DNA of 64,000 nucleotides from Perognathus longimembris pacificus (taxonomy: Eukaryota; Chordata; Mammalia; Rodentia; Heteromyidae), in NCBI RefSeq assembly GCF_023159225.1, contig NC_063167.1:70247798-70311797 (forward strand), in the 5' to 3' direction. A model generated the notes under the pieces. It searched no databases and was not told where the DNA came from. It saw nothing but the letters and a program-made list of their open reading frames with translations. Shown here one piece after another: positions 43,215-54,664 of the stretch (positions are counted from its first letter, which is position 1; each line of letters begins with the position of its first letter). The position numbers and the translations under genes are program-made.

Positions 43215-43890
43215 TTATTCTGATTTGAATGTAGTCATGGAAGACACGTGCTCAGTAGTCCTCAATGTTATGGAAGATTGAAGCTTAGACATAGTTGCTC
43301 TTTTCTGAGAAACTTGTGGGAATTAGAATGTGGCTGCCATTTATTATTGCATACTTTTACTTCTGAGACCTATGAGAGAGCACAGTCAGAACGAACAGGA
43401 TCTCCTTGCTCTGGGTGGGGGATGTGACTTGTGGGTGGTTTGTTTTGGGGATGAAGACCAAGTCTGAGCCTGGGGGGCCCAGGTGCAGTCTGTTCATATT
43501 GACCTTCATGGACAGGCAATGACCAGCCGTTGCCTCCACATGCAGGAAGGTATCCGAGGTGATATCTTTGTTGAGCTTAATCAGAACTAGAGTAAACATC
43601 TAGGCAGCCAGAATAGAAACTCACTCTAATGGTTTCATCTTTAGTCCAAAGCATACAGCTTTGTTTTGTTTTGTGCTGTTTCCTTTTCTGCTTGCTGTTT
43701 GCCACTTTATAAAACAAGAAATTACCAATGCAGCTGGAAGAGCAAGAATACCAAGTGGGAAATACAGAGACAGGATGATGGGTGAACTTCCAGAAGTGGC
43801 TTCAGTTGGTGAATTGTCCCCAGAATTTCTGAGAACCACCTGGTTCCAGTTCTTAGCTGAGAACGCTTCACTTAACAGAAGTAAATCATG
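43215..43890. other. unique stretch, no gene seen
   Basis: Overlapping short frames on both strands; nothing recognised. Confidence 0.5.
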
Positions 43891-43891
43891 A

Positions 43892-44128
43892 ACCAGATGG
43901 TGGTGGCTCATGTCTGTCATCCTAGCCACTCAGGAGGCTGAGGTCTGAGGATTACCCTTCAAAGTCAGCCTGCAAGAAAGTCTGTAAGACTCCTACCTCC
44001 AATTAACCACAAAATTAAAAGAAAAAGCCTGAAGTGGAGATATAGCTCAGATGGTAGAGTGCAAGCCTTGAGCGAAAAACCTAAGGGACAAGCTCAGGCC
44101 CTGAGTCCAAATCCTAGTGCCAGCACAA
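43892..44128 (+). mobile_element. SINE, B1L-Geo
   Basis: ccagatggtggtggctcatg through tccaaatcctagtgccagc with an A-rich tail. Confidence 0.88.
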
Positions 44129-45867
44129 AAAATTTTAAAAGAGAAAAAGATTCAGTCACTGTTTTATCTCAAAAGCAGTGAGCGCAAAGGGGAAGATCAG
44201 GGAGCTCCTCACCAGCAAAGCCTGTCACCAGCAACTAACCGTGACATTTTGTCAATTCATGAAACAGCCATGCCTGCCCATTAGCTGTGCAGTGTGGCCC
44301 TGTTCCTGTCAGCACCACAGAGGGCTGCAGGCCCTGCTGCTGGGTCTGCTGACGCCCAAGTAGGGACCAGCCTGGGATGGACTCAGGCAGGAACAGAGGG
44401 ATGGACGTCTGCCACTCCCTACCAGCCAGGAGCTTGGTGAGGGCTGTGGTAACTGGTGAGTCTGGCTCTGATGGAATTGAACCAGGCCAGGCCCTGCCAG
44501 CACGGAGAGGAAATGCTGAGCTGGTGTCTGTCCGATCCTTAGGAAATCTCATCTCATCCTAGAGGGAAATGGAGCAAGCAAGAAAATGAAGCTTCAATGT
44601 GATGCAGTGGAGAGAGAAGAGGAGCAGAGGGAGGGAAGAAGGGGACAAGGACAGAAAGAGAAACAACAGAGGGCCAGGAGATGGTGGAGCAGGGAGGTCG
44701 AGCCGAGGAGGGGAGAGAGGAGATGCCAGGACATGCAGGGGCATCCAGAGGGAGAAAAGCCTGAGCAGAACCAGAGAAAGTGACATGGAGCAGGCCCAGA
44801 CTGAGAAAAGATAACCCAGTCTCAGAACTGGAGGGAGGAAGAAGTCACAGTGCTAAGCAAACCAGACAATCCTCAGCCTCATCCTGTGCTGGAGAGATGG
44901 CATCTCCAGATCTGCCTAGAGATGAAGCTCAAGTGGATGGCTGCTTATGATAAACGACATCCCAGACCTCACCGATCTGGCTTCCGGTGACTGCTCAAGA
45001 TAGTCCTGGGGGTGTATTGATAGTCTGTGCACTCTGATTCTGTTGGGTAAATTCCAGATCTGAGCCCAAACCCAATGACAACATTGTCTTGGCAAAATGC
45101 TACCATGATTTCATCACAGAGGCTGGGAGCATCTGTAATACAAAAGTCCTTCATTACCGAAATGCCTGGCTCAATGCGCCAGAATGGTCCTTAAAGTAAA
45201 TAAGGTTGTATGACCTCAGCCTGGTCAGAGTCAGAGGAAACACTTTGGAAAGTCAGCATGAGTCGACAGGATGAAAGAGACGACACCAGGGGAATTCATT
45301 CCCCACTGATGCTTGGGTCAGCTGGAGCTGGCTACAGTGAGAACCTTGTTTAATCAAATCCTCTGTCATTAATAAAAACTCCAAACCAGATCCAAGCAGA
45401 GATAAACGAGCATGTCCGTTAGAGTTCACATTGGGTTGACATCATTGTTCTAACCAGGTGCCATCCATAAATCTGGGTTGCAGGCTGCCGGAGCTGGGGC
45501 TACAGACAGGCTGGCCCGGGGGACGTGCCCCACCCAGCCTCTGTCACCCACATCTCCATGGCCTTTCCCAGGGTGGGAGCCTGGCCTAGCCTCCCAGGAA
45601 AGGGTAGGAGCCATTCTCCCTCATTCAGGAGACCGGACTCCATGAGATGTACGGAGCGGAGCAAAGACCCTGCACAGGGAATGGCCAGCAGGTAGAAACT
45701 TTGCCATTGGGAACAGTGTCCAATCAGGATGAAGCACTGTAATGGTCCTGGTTAGAAGATTAAACTTCTGTAGACTCAACTGTAAAAGAGGGAGAAAAGG
45801 AAGAAGGAAGATAAGAAGGAAGAAAAGGAGAGAAGGAAATAGAATGAATAATAAATAGGAAGGGAGA
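44129..45867. other. unique stretch, no gene seen
   Basis: 1.7 kb without recognised SINEs. 44600-44720 is purine-rich and generates spurious charged frames, and 45784-45840 is a (GGAA)n-like run. Confidence 0.5.
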
Positions 45868-46096
45868 AACCAGGCACTGGTTGTTCATACCTGTCATCCT
45901 AGCTACTCAGGAGACTGAGAACTGAGGATTGTGGCTCAAAGCCAGCCTGGGCAGACAAATCTGAGAGACTCTTATTTCCAGCTAACCAGAAGAAAGTCAG
46001 AAGTGGAGGTGTGGCTCAAGTGGTAGAACACTGGCCTTAAGTGAAAAGCCAGGCAAGAGAATAAGGGCCTGAGTTCAAGCCCCACTAATGGTATAA
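45868..46096 (+). mobile_element. SINE, B1L-Geo
   Basis: ccaggcactggttgttcata through gagttcaagccccactaatg with an A-rich tail. Confidence 0.89.
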
Positions 46097-46971
46097 GAAA
46101 AAACATAAATAAATAGAGGGAGATGTCCCATGTCATTCTATAAAGTAAGGGCATGGGGTAGAGAGCTGTCCAAGTATAGGTGTATACATTCTTGAGTATT
46201 AGTTCCTATGAATCTTTCATTCTGTGTGCTGTCGGTATGATTTGTATTTTTAAAGGAAGGCTTGCACTTGTAAAACAATTTTCCCTCTTTGCAACAGGTT
46301 GTTCTCTTTGGCAACCTGTTCCTACAAAGGAGTATAGTGAGCCTGCTGGATTTCCTGAGGGCGCCATGCCACTCTCCCTGGAACTGGGGCCTTCCTGCAA
46401 GGATGCATGGTAGCTGTAGTTAGCTTCAGGCACAAGTCAATTACACTTATAAACAGAGACTCTTGGGAGTAGCTGGGCCCCACTCTACCCTGCTAGGGGA
46501 GACAGTGCTAGGGGTGGGGGGGGTGGGGGGGGTGCGGGTGGTGGTGGGGGATGGTGTGTGGCTGGAATGGGAGGGTATGGAAGCAAGCAGGCTGCCTGGA
46601 GCCAAGCAGCATTTGCATCCTAACAAGTCCTTTCTATTATGCTGACTAGAACTGGCCTCTGACCACCTTCAGTCAGGATGGCACCCAGTGTAATTGCTCA
46701 TTAAGAAAGCCAAGTCTTGATAATATAATAAGACTGAACTTACATACATGAATGTATTAAAGACAGGTGCAGGAAGGAAATCAATGTTTGTAGTAGTTAA
46801 ACAATGACAAATGATTTTTTCTTTCTACTTGTTCATGTTTTGTAATCATTTTGTGGTAATGACCTAGAAATAGCCTTTATAGTTAAAACTACGTTCTAAA
46901 ATAATTTGACATGTGTAAAGCTGTAGAAATAGCCATAGTTTTTACTTATGAATCCACTTTTTGAAGCTCTG
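46097..46971. other. unique stretch, no gene seen
   Basis: Includes the G-rich run at 46511-46552. Otherwise AT-rich without recognised features. Confidence 0.5.
46511..46552. repeat. G-rich run, G-quadruplex candidate
   Basis: At least four G-tracts of 4-8 bases separated by single T or TGC. It is on the strand opposite to NGF transcription. Confidence 0.8.
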
Positions 46972-47205
46972 TTTTTGTGCTGGTACTGGGGCTTGAATTC
47001 AGAGCCTCATGCTCTTACCTTTCCTTTTTTCCACTCAAGGCTGGTGCTCTACCACTTGAGCCATGCCTCCACTTCCAGCATTTGCTGACTAATAGGAGAT
47101 GGGAGTCTCATGGACTTTTCTGCCCAGGCTGGGTTTGAACCACAATCCTCATATCTTAGCCTCCTGAGTAGGTAGAATTACAAGTGTGAGCCACTAGAAC
47201 CTGAC
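46972..47205 (-). mobile_element. SINE, B1L-Geo
   Basis: A full-length copy from gtgctggtactggggcttga to caagtgtgagccactagaac. Confidence 0.9.
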
Positions 47206-49136
47206 TAGTGTTTGAGATTTTTGTCCTAAGAAAATGATTCTGAGGGAGAAACAAAACAAAAAATAAACAAAAACTTATGCTTGAGGCTTTATTGCTCATT
47301 TGATGATTTACAGTTGCAAAACCAGAAGCCAAGCATCCTTTAATAAAGGCGCTAGTTAGTTCCTTTGTAGAAAACTGCTTTCAGCAAATAGGAGAAGAGG
47401 AAGGCAAGGGGAGGGACAACGCCAGGGACAATGCAACTGGGGTGGGGGAGAGGCCTGAGCGGGCCTGTGAAATCCTGGCAGCTGAGCCACAGCCCCCAGC
47501 AGGACCCCGGGCTGGGAGTGAACACATAAATGGAACCACTTGTCCGAAGTGTTAGAACCTTGGGTGAGCCCCATCCTCCCCAACTTCCCTAAACGGCTCA
47601 TAATGTTCTTATAATGCCTTTATAATGAAAATACGGCTCGTAAGCCTTTCCATCTGTCCTCTGTCAATCCTCCATGCTTAGCCCAGCACCAAGTATGTTT
47701 TCCACGCACAGTCATTCTCCTCGGCGCCTAGCCGGGGCTGCTGGGTCCTGCAGAGGCCTGGTGGTGCTGGGCGTATGGACCACATCTTTTAGCAGCTCAG
47801 GAGGCAGGTGGACCACACTGTCAAACTGAGACAGGGTCACCTTGTGCCTGCTGTCCAAAGTCCAATCCTGCCCGGGGTGGACACTGAAGGAGAGGGTGAG
47901 GCTCTCCCTGGTGTGGGCACAGTTCAGGGGGTTGAGGACTCAGCTCCCATTTCCTCCACTGCTGACAGGAGCCAGTCTGCGTGCCAAAGCACCTGAAGGG
48001 TTTGGAGAGAATGCCAGCTCTTCAAGGGCTGTGCTAGAGAAGGAAAACAGATGAGAAGGGAATCCCCAGCCATTTGTAGGATGTAGGATGTGGAAAGAGG
48101 TGCGGTGGAAAGGAGAGGCAGGAACAGTGGGAGGAAGAAAGGAACCAGGAGTGTTCAATATACACCTGCTAGTTTCCAGACGCTCTTCGGAGAGCGCTTC
48201 AGTCATCAAGGGAAAAACGGGTGACCCCCTTCCCCACCACACAAGTCAGAAAGAGGGAAGATTTATCTACACTCAGAGAAGGAAGCATTGCTTTTCCCTC
48301 TTGGATCACACAACTGACCAGCCACTCTGAGCAGTGGTCTAGGATGAACACCAATTACAAAGAGTTTTGGGTCATCAGTGGTTCTTACCCGGGTTCCATT
48401 GCAAGCCTAAAGACACCGACTGGCATCTGGACAGGATGGGATGTTTGCAGTAGCCTTAGTCCCTACCCACCCAATGCCAATAGCATCCTTCCTCCCCACA
48501 CCAAGAATCGCCTGTCCCACACATCAACAGCACAGAGCGTAAGGAACCCTGCCACATCATAGAACAGCCTGCGGAGCACACTTCCCACCCTTGTATGTCG
48601 ATAAGCCCACTCAGCATACGTTAGTGGAGTAAGTATGCATACAATCTGGAAAGCAATGCCAAGCTCAAATCTGAAATTTATGAAGGGAGTTTACAGTGCA
48701 ATTGCCAACAAGAAATTAACAGCTCCCCAAGTGTTACCAATTGTGGCTAACCCTAAGCTGTACTCAATTCTGCAGCGACTTGCTAAGCGCTCATTTGATC
48801 CCCAGGATGCCGAATGTAAAACTGGTTGTTCTCCCATTACGAAGTCAACTCACTAAGTTTCCATTCTGACACTTCAGCTGTGTCTATAAGAAGAAAGTGA
48901 ATTGCTGTGGCTTGCTGGGGCTTGTCGTCTGGAGGGGCGGCACACACTGATTTTGTTAACTTCTGTGGCATTCGGACGGCACCCAGACAGCGAGGAACAA
49001 ATGAATTATTCAACATTTCTGTGGTTCACCATAATTCTATAGGCACAGGACTGTCCCAGTGTTTGAAAATGGCTCTTCAAACTGCAAAACCCGAAAGAAA
49101 AGCAAGGAATCACCTGGCTTAGTCTTTAATAAAGCA
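47206..49136. other. SINE-free unique stretch, no gene seen
   Basis: No recognised repeat for 1.9 kb. 48600-49130 is high-complexity with several short plus frames and could be a conserved non-coding element. No exon assigned. Confidence 0.45.
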
Positions 49137-49139
49137 AGC

Positions 49140-49250
49140 AGTATCCGGTAGGAAACCTACTATGTGTCTACCCCTATGCTAGGTAGTAGGGAATGTGACA
49201 CTTGTATGGAGTTTTCCCTTAGGAATATGGATGGCAAATAAATGCCCAGG
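49140..49250 (-). mobile_element. L2-like fragment
   Basis: acctactatgtgtctacccc and tgctaggtagtagggaatgt resemble the reverse of an L2 tail. Diverged. Confidence 0.45.
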
Positions 49251-49594
49251 AAATAAGCTACAGATTGTATTATACAGATTGTCTGTCCTGGCAAGGGGCC
49301 AGAGAAGCCCACATCACATGGACACATTGTGATTTATATGTGTTTATCTCCCTCAAGCCACTGACAGCTACAAGCCTGCAGATCCTAGCCTTTCTTCTTT
49401 GTAGGTGTCTTGGTGTCTAGGCAGAGTCTGGCCTGAAGAAGGCTGTTAACAAATGTCCACTAACTAGTGGATAAGAAGTGGGCCTTGAACTTGGTCTTGA
49501 AATCTCAGGAATATCTGAACCACTGATTCCCACACCTCAAGGGTGTGAAACAAAGGTGAGGGTTCAGATAGGAAGTGTGCCCGGAAGCTGAGTA

Positions 49595-49986
49595 TTGAAG
49601 GGGGGATCCACAGTAGGAATGGCAGTCACTGAGAGGTGGCTGAGCACGGAGGGCTCTGCCCTCACCAACGAGTTAATCTATAGACAGATTCATAACCCAA
49701 TAGCATTATTGGGAGAGAGAAGAAACCCAATTGGAAGAAACTGGACCCTCAGAGCAGCTCCTGTCTCAGGTCCCTTCCTCAGGCTGGAAGTGAGCAGCCT
49801 CCTTCTCTACCTCATGCTGCCACTGCCATAATGTCTGCTCCTGCTTCAGGTCCAAAGCAATAGACTCAACCAATCCTATCCTGAAGTCTTTGAAACGGGG
49901 AGCCAAAATGAACCCTTCCTCCTTCAAGCTGTCTGTATCACCGTACTGTCACAGCAGCGAAAAGGTAGCGAACACGGTGTCCAACA
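49595..49986 (+). mobile_element. ERVL-MaLR LTR (solo)
   Basis: Contains the MaLR hallmark gagggctctgccctcacca with gagttaatct, and near the 3' end ggagccaaaatgaacccttc followed by gtcacagcagcgaaaaggta. Non-coding and old; no internal region is seen. Confidence 0.72.
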
Positions 49987-49989
49987 CTG

Positions 49990-50356
49990 AACATATTTGG
50001 GGGCTACTGGATTCAAAAGCTTCTGCTACTCGGAGCTTTCTGTGTGCCAGCGGGCAGGTGCAGGGACTCTGGTTTGAGGTCAAACTGATGTCATCATGGA
50101 AACATTTTGTTTAATTGAAAAATGGGTGACATGTAGTTGAGTCAATCTACCAAGGAATTCACAATGAGAATAGCATAAACCACCTAAGGAAAATGGCCTC
50201 TTGAATTGGCCCCTGCTTTGGAAAATAGAGCAAGAGAGCCCATAGAATTGTGACTTTGAGATTTTTCTAGACAGAAGAGGTTCTCTAAGCCAGTCCTCTG
50301 TGCAGAGAAGATCCAGGTACTTTGTATATCTCACTTAAGTAGTTTGTTTTTCTTTT
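49990..50356. other. unique stretch, no gene seen
   Basis: Nothing recognised. Confidence 0.5.
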
Positions 50357-50563
50357 GTTGTTCCAGTTTGAGGATTGAACTCGGGGCCTGAGCATTACCC
50401 TTGAGCTTTTTCTTTCAAGGTTGGAATTCTACCAGCTCCACTGACACTTTGTTGGTTAATTGGAGATCAATCTCATTGACTTTTCTGCCCAGGCTGGTTT
50501 CAGACTTGGATCCTCAGATCTCATCCTCCTAAGTAGCTAGGATTACAAGTGTGAACCACCAGC
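50357..50563 (-). mobile_element. SINE, B1L-Geo, diverged
   Basis: gaggattgaactcggggcct through gattacaagtgtgaaccacc. Confidence 0.85.
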
Positions 50564-51062
50564 TTTTCAGTTGCATTGGTGAGTGGTCTCTTTGATCTGG
50601 TTGAGAGAACACTGCTTTGTTCCATTGCAATGAATTCAGCCTTCAATGCTAAATCTGGAAAAGTCTTTTCTTACTATCCCCAGTGAGCTTATATTTTTCA
50701 AGTGTCTTTTCCCCTGAACTGTTCAATGGGGCTTGATGAGTTCTCAGCCAAGAGTACTGCATGATTTCAGACAGCTGGTAGCTTGGTTTTTTGTTTGTTT
50801 GTTTGTTTTTTACCCCTGTGAATCTGAACTTGAATTGGTTTGGGTGGGTTTCCTGGCATAGTCCAATGGTAAGGATAAGCCATCCATGAAAAAAACTAAA
50901 GGAAAAATGCCCTTTGTCTTAGGTTTCTTTACCTGAAGCATAAAATCTTCTTGTTTTCAGTTTCATCTATCTTTTGAGGGTAGTTACTTTTCTTTTTCTA
51001 GTTAGCTTTTGAAACAAGTCCTTGAGGGATCAAGGATTTTTATTAAAATACCAAGCAAAGGC
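50564..51062. other. unique stretch, no gene seen
   Basis: Contains a (gttt)n run at 50788-50811. Otherwise nothing recognised. Confidence 0.5.
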
Positions 51063-51268
51063 AGGTGCTGGTGGCTCATGCCTTTAATCCTAGCTACTCA
51101 GAGGGCTGAGATCTGAGGCTTCTGGTTTAAAGATAGCCTAGGCAGAAAAGTTGGTGAGATTCTCATGTCCAATTAACCAGCAAAAAGCTGGAGGTAGAGT
51201 CGTGGCTCAGGTAGTAGAGCACCAGCCTTCAACACAACAGCCAAGCGAGAGCATGACTCACACCTAAC
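51063..51268 (+). mobile_element. SINE, B1L-Geo
   Basis: caggtgctggtggctcatgc through gagagcatgactcacacc. The last Geo bases are lost. Confidence 0.87.
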
Positions 51269-51716
51269 ACCAGCCCCCCTGCAGGGCAGCCCTTGTGCCC
51301 CTAGCAGCTCAGACCAAATCAGCCTCCTAGGAAAACTGCTTCTGGTGCTTTCCTGGAACTTGGTACACACAGGCCTGGCAAAAGGTCACAGCCAACAGTC
51401 CTGAAAGTGGGCACACCCCATCATTTGTTTTGTCCACTGCTCAAAGCTCTACTTGTGTTACTTCTCACAAGAGTCTCTGCTGAGGCTCTCATGAAATGCT
51501 AGAACTGTCTTTGAAAAACTAGCAAATCCTTGGGCATTGTGGACTGAAGTCACAAAATTGATGATGTTCAAGTCAGCAAACAGGCCATGGTCCCTGCTCC
51601 ATGCACTTGTCCAGCACTCAGAATCACAGGAATCTGAGGGTGGGTGAGTGTGGCCCAGGGGGGTAGATAAATGCACAAACAACTAGACTCAAGTGTGAGA
51701 CTAAGGTGGATTGCTA
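51269..51716. other. unique stretch, no gene seen
   Basis: Nothing recognised. Confidence 0.5.
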
Positions 51717-51943
51717 ACCCAGCACCCATGACTCATATCTGTAATCCTAGCTACTCAGGAGGCTGAGAGCTGAAGATCATAGCTCTAAGCCAGCCAGGGT
51801 GGGAAAGTCCATGAGACTTTTATCTCTTGTTCACCACCAAAAAGCCAGAAGAGGAGGTATGCCACAAGTGGTGGAGCACCAGCATTGAGTGGAAAAGCTA
51901 AGGGACAGTGCCTAGGCCCTGAGTTCAAGCCCCAGGACTGGCA
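51717..51943 (+). mobile_element. SINE, B1L-Geo
   Basis: cccagcacccatgactcata through caagccccaggactggcatg, then alternating tg/ca sequence. Confidence 0.89.
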
Positions 51944-51963
51944 TGTGTGTGCATGCATGTGCA

Positions 51964-52004
<41 letters not shown>
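51944..52004. repeat. (TG/CA)n microsatellite at SINE 3' end
   Basis: gtgtgtgcatgcatgtgcac followed by about 18 AC units. Confidence 0.96.
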
Positions 52005-52005
<1 letters not shown>

Positions 52006-52256
52006 GCCGGTCTGGCTGAGCATGCACAATAATGGAAACTATCAGTTAAACTGTTCCTATAAAATCCAAGTGAGAGGTTATGATGGCCAGGGCTGTGGTA
52101 CACAACGTGAGGGGTCCCCACAACTGGCATATACTAAAGGAGTTACTCAGCAGGACTTTCCTCAAGGGCTGTGATTTGTGCAGTGAAGGTAAAGGAGAAT
52201 CAGAAGACTCCAAGGATTTTGGCATCCAGCTAGATGGAAGGGCATGGTACCGAGCT

Positions 52257-52570
52257 GGAGGTCACTGCAGGAGGAGGGGAGGATGGGGTCACTTCAGGAG
52301 GAGGGGGGAGGAGAGGAAGATGGGGGTCACTGCAGGAGGAAGGGGGAGGAGGGGAGGATGGGGTCACTGTGGGAGGAGGGGAAGACAGGGTCACTTGGGA
52401 GGAGGGGAGGATGGGGTCACTGCAGGAGGAGGGGGGAGGAGGGGAGGATGGGGTCACTGCAGGAGGAGGGGGAGGAGGGGAGGATGGGGTCACTGTGGGA
52501 GAAGGGGAGGACAGGGTCAGTGTAGGAGGAGGGTGTAGGAGGGGAGGTCGGGGTCACTGTGGGAGGTGGG
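52257..52570. repeat. purine-rich minisatellite (ggtcactgcaggaggagg type)
   Basis: About ten units that start ggtcact and then carry ggaggaggggaggatgg. Two length classes (about 27 and 36 bases) alternate by presence of an extra gggaggagg. It opens glycine/arginine-rich and proline/serine-rich frames with no gene value. Confidence 0.95.
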
Positions 52571-53061
52571 TCCGGGTTTGGGTGTGTCAGCTGAGATCAT
52601 CCATCTCATGCTGGACATTAAGCTGTACACTTAAGTCTGAGAAATAGCTGCATTTGTTAAGTATTTGGGTTCAGGAGCCAAAGAGCTGGCTCACTACAGT
52701 TCTGATCTTCATTCTTTTGCAGATGAAGAGATGGGCTGGGGAGCCCTGCTGTGCCTCCCTGTCCAGAGTCTGGAAGCTTTCTGATGGTGGGGACAATTGG
52801 TTTCCATCCTCTCCCTCCACACTTCTGGGGATGGAGCCATCTACAGAGCCAGTGCCACCCCAGGCCCCGGATGCCACGAGGTGGGGGGGGGGGAGAAAAG
52901 ATGGCAGGGGAGGGGGGATCACACTCCGGAGGGTAGGGAAGCACAGAGACCCTCTCTCAGAGAGAAAGCTGACAGATGAGGAGAGCAAGGAAGGGTGGCG
53001 CTGATCAAGGTGATTGTACTCATAGTCTGGTACATTGGGTAGAAACCCCTTTGTACAACTA
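52571..53061. other. unique stretch, no gene seen
   Basis: G10 run at 52883-52892. No exon recognised. Confidence 0.5.
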
Positions 53062-53066
53062 CTTAA

Positions 53067-53374
53067 TGTAAGGTCCGTCCCAGGAGGGCTCCATGCAGAT
53101 GCCCCCACCTCATTAAGTCTCCACCCAGTTACCTGGGTAACCAGCAGACCTGGAGGTAGTTACCTCCCCTTTCCCTGAGGTCACATCCTAATCCACCTGG
53201 CCACAACCCCTGCCCTACATAAGGCAGGGCTGGGTGGAGGTCGCCCCTTCTCTCCCTTCTCTCTGGCGTGCATCATCTTGGCCACAGGCCAGCAGTTCGG
53301 TAATAAGCTTTCTCTCCTGCCTGAATACTGTGTGGCGTTCTCCCTGACCGTCTACCTACTTTAAAAACCTAACA
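53067..53374 (+). mobile_element. solo endogenous-retrovirus LTR
   Basis: 308 bases with termini TGTAAGGT and ACCTAACA (7 of 8 bases inverted-complementary), flanked by a 5-base target duplication cttaa (53062..53066, 53375..53379). Inside are a TATA-like ctacataagg (about 53215) and an AATAAG poly(A)-like site before ctttctctcctgcctgaata. The 5-base duplication suits ERVL-type integration, but the family is not identified. No viral genes remain. Confidence 0.85.
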
Positions 53375-53655
53375 CTTAACATTAATTTTAAAAATTCAAG
53401 AAAGAAAAATGTCAGGTGAGCATCAGGGTCCTGGGGGCTGACCTTGTCTTCGCTGCCCGCAGTGGCTGAGCTGGCCATCTATCCAGCATGCTGGGCTGAT
53501 GTCCCTAAGAGCTGAGCCTTCCAGCCATGACTTCCGCCACCCAACAGGAAGCATTAACAGCAGAAAGGAAATCAAAGAGCTGCTAGAGGTGAAGGATTCC
53601 AGAATTTGCTTTGAGTTCACTTCTATCCCTGGTAAGTTTGGAAAAGAACTGGTAT

Positions 53656-53740
53656 CTGGCTAGGAGAATGGCTCAAAAGACAGAGCCCTTGCCCAGCATG
53701 CATGAGGCTCTGAGTTCAAACCCCAGTACCAAAAAAAGTA
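53656..53740 (+). mobile_element. ID/tRNA-like SINE monomer
   Basis: ctggctaggagaatggctca, then cccagcatgcatgaggctct and gagttcaaaccccagtacc plus A7: a single tRNA-derived monomer without the Geo half. Confidence 0.8.
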
Positions 53741-53789
53741 GTATCTACTCATTTGTCTTTCTTAATCTCACATGTTGATGTTATGTTGA

Positions 53790-53832
<43 letters not shown>

Positions 53833-53870
53833 ACAGATAGATATAGAAATGATAGATTAGATGATAGATA
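53790..53870. repeat. (TA)n(GA)n(GATA)n compound microsatellite
   Basis: About 10 TA units, 11 GA units, then gata/taga units. Confidence 0.97.
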
Positions 53871-53883
53871 TATAGAGAGAACT

Positions 53884-54030
53884 CTGGTAGCTAAAATTTA
53901 TCCAGTGTCTCTCCTATGTGTTAATTATTGTGGTAAATACATGAACTTTCTCAGTTAATGTTCTTAATAGCTCTGCGAGGAGGGTTGACTCTTTTTTACA
54001 AAGCAGAAGAAAGTGAAAGATTACTTATCT
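53884..54030 (-). mobile_element. MIR 3' half
   Basis: Reverse of the MIR 3' end: aaatttatccagtgtctctc, taaatacatgaactttctca, then agctctgcgaggagg. Confidence 0.65.
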
Positions 54031-54067
54031 TCTATCTTTACTTATGTAAATCTCAAAAGTTTTCTTT

Positions 54068-54266
54068 TTTTTTTGCCAGTCCTGGGCCTTGGACTCAGGG
54101 CCTGAGCACTGTCCCTGGCTTCTTCCCGCTCAAAGCTAGCACTCTGCCACCTGAGCCACAGCGCCCCTTCTGGCCATTTTCCATATATGTGGTGCTGGGG
54201 AATCGAACCAAGAGCTTCATGAGTAGGAGGCAAGCACTCTTGCCACTAGGCCATATTCCCAGCCCC
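54068..54266 (-). mobile_element. SINE, IDL-Geo
   Basis: Complete minus-strand copy flanked by a perfect 13-base target duplication aaaagttttcttt (54055..54067, 54267..54279). The T-rich left end is the poly(A) tail. Forms an inverted pair with the next copy. Confidence 0.96.
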
Positions 54267-54450
54267 AAAAGTTTTCTTTAACTTAATGTTTTAGCCAGAT
54301 TATATAATTTTAACTCAGAAGATCTAAAAGAAAACACAATTTAGATTGCATTTTTAAAAATTTGGAGCCACTGAAACAATTTGTTATCTACCTAGCATTT
54401 TAAGATGTTTTTCTTAAAGTATATTGCATAGTTAAAAAAATATGGATTTG

Positions 54451-54655
54451 GGGGCTGGGAATATGGCCTAGTGGCAAGAGTGCTTGCTTTGTATACATGA
54501 AGCCCTGGGTTCGATTCCCCAGCACCACATATACAGAAAACGGCCAGAAGTGGCCCTGTGGCTCAAGTGGCCGAGTGCTAGCCTTGAGCAAAAAGAAGCC
54601 AGGGACAGTGCTCAGGCCCTGAGTCCAACGCCCAGGACTGGCAAAAAAAAAAAAA
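54451..54655 (+). mobile_element. SINE, IDL-Geo
   Basis: Complete plus-strand copy with an A14 tail. Target duplication atggatttg at 54442..54450 and 54656..54664. Lies 184 bases from the inverted copy. Confidence 0.96.
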
Positions 54656-54664
54656 ATGGATTTG

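Noticed and set aside
43600..43900. Minus-strand frame with a hydrophobic stretch as a membrane protein exon
   Set aside because: Single short frame, no homology recalled, and the hydrophobic run is brief.
52080..52650. Glycine/arginine-rich proteins near 52.3 kb
   Set aside because: Translation of the purine minisatellite in multiple frames.
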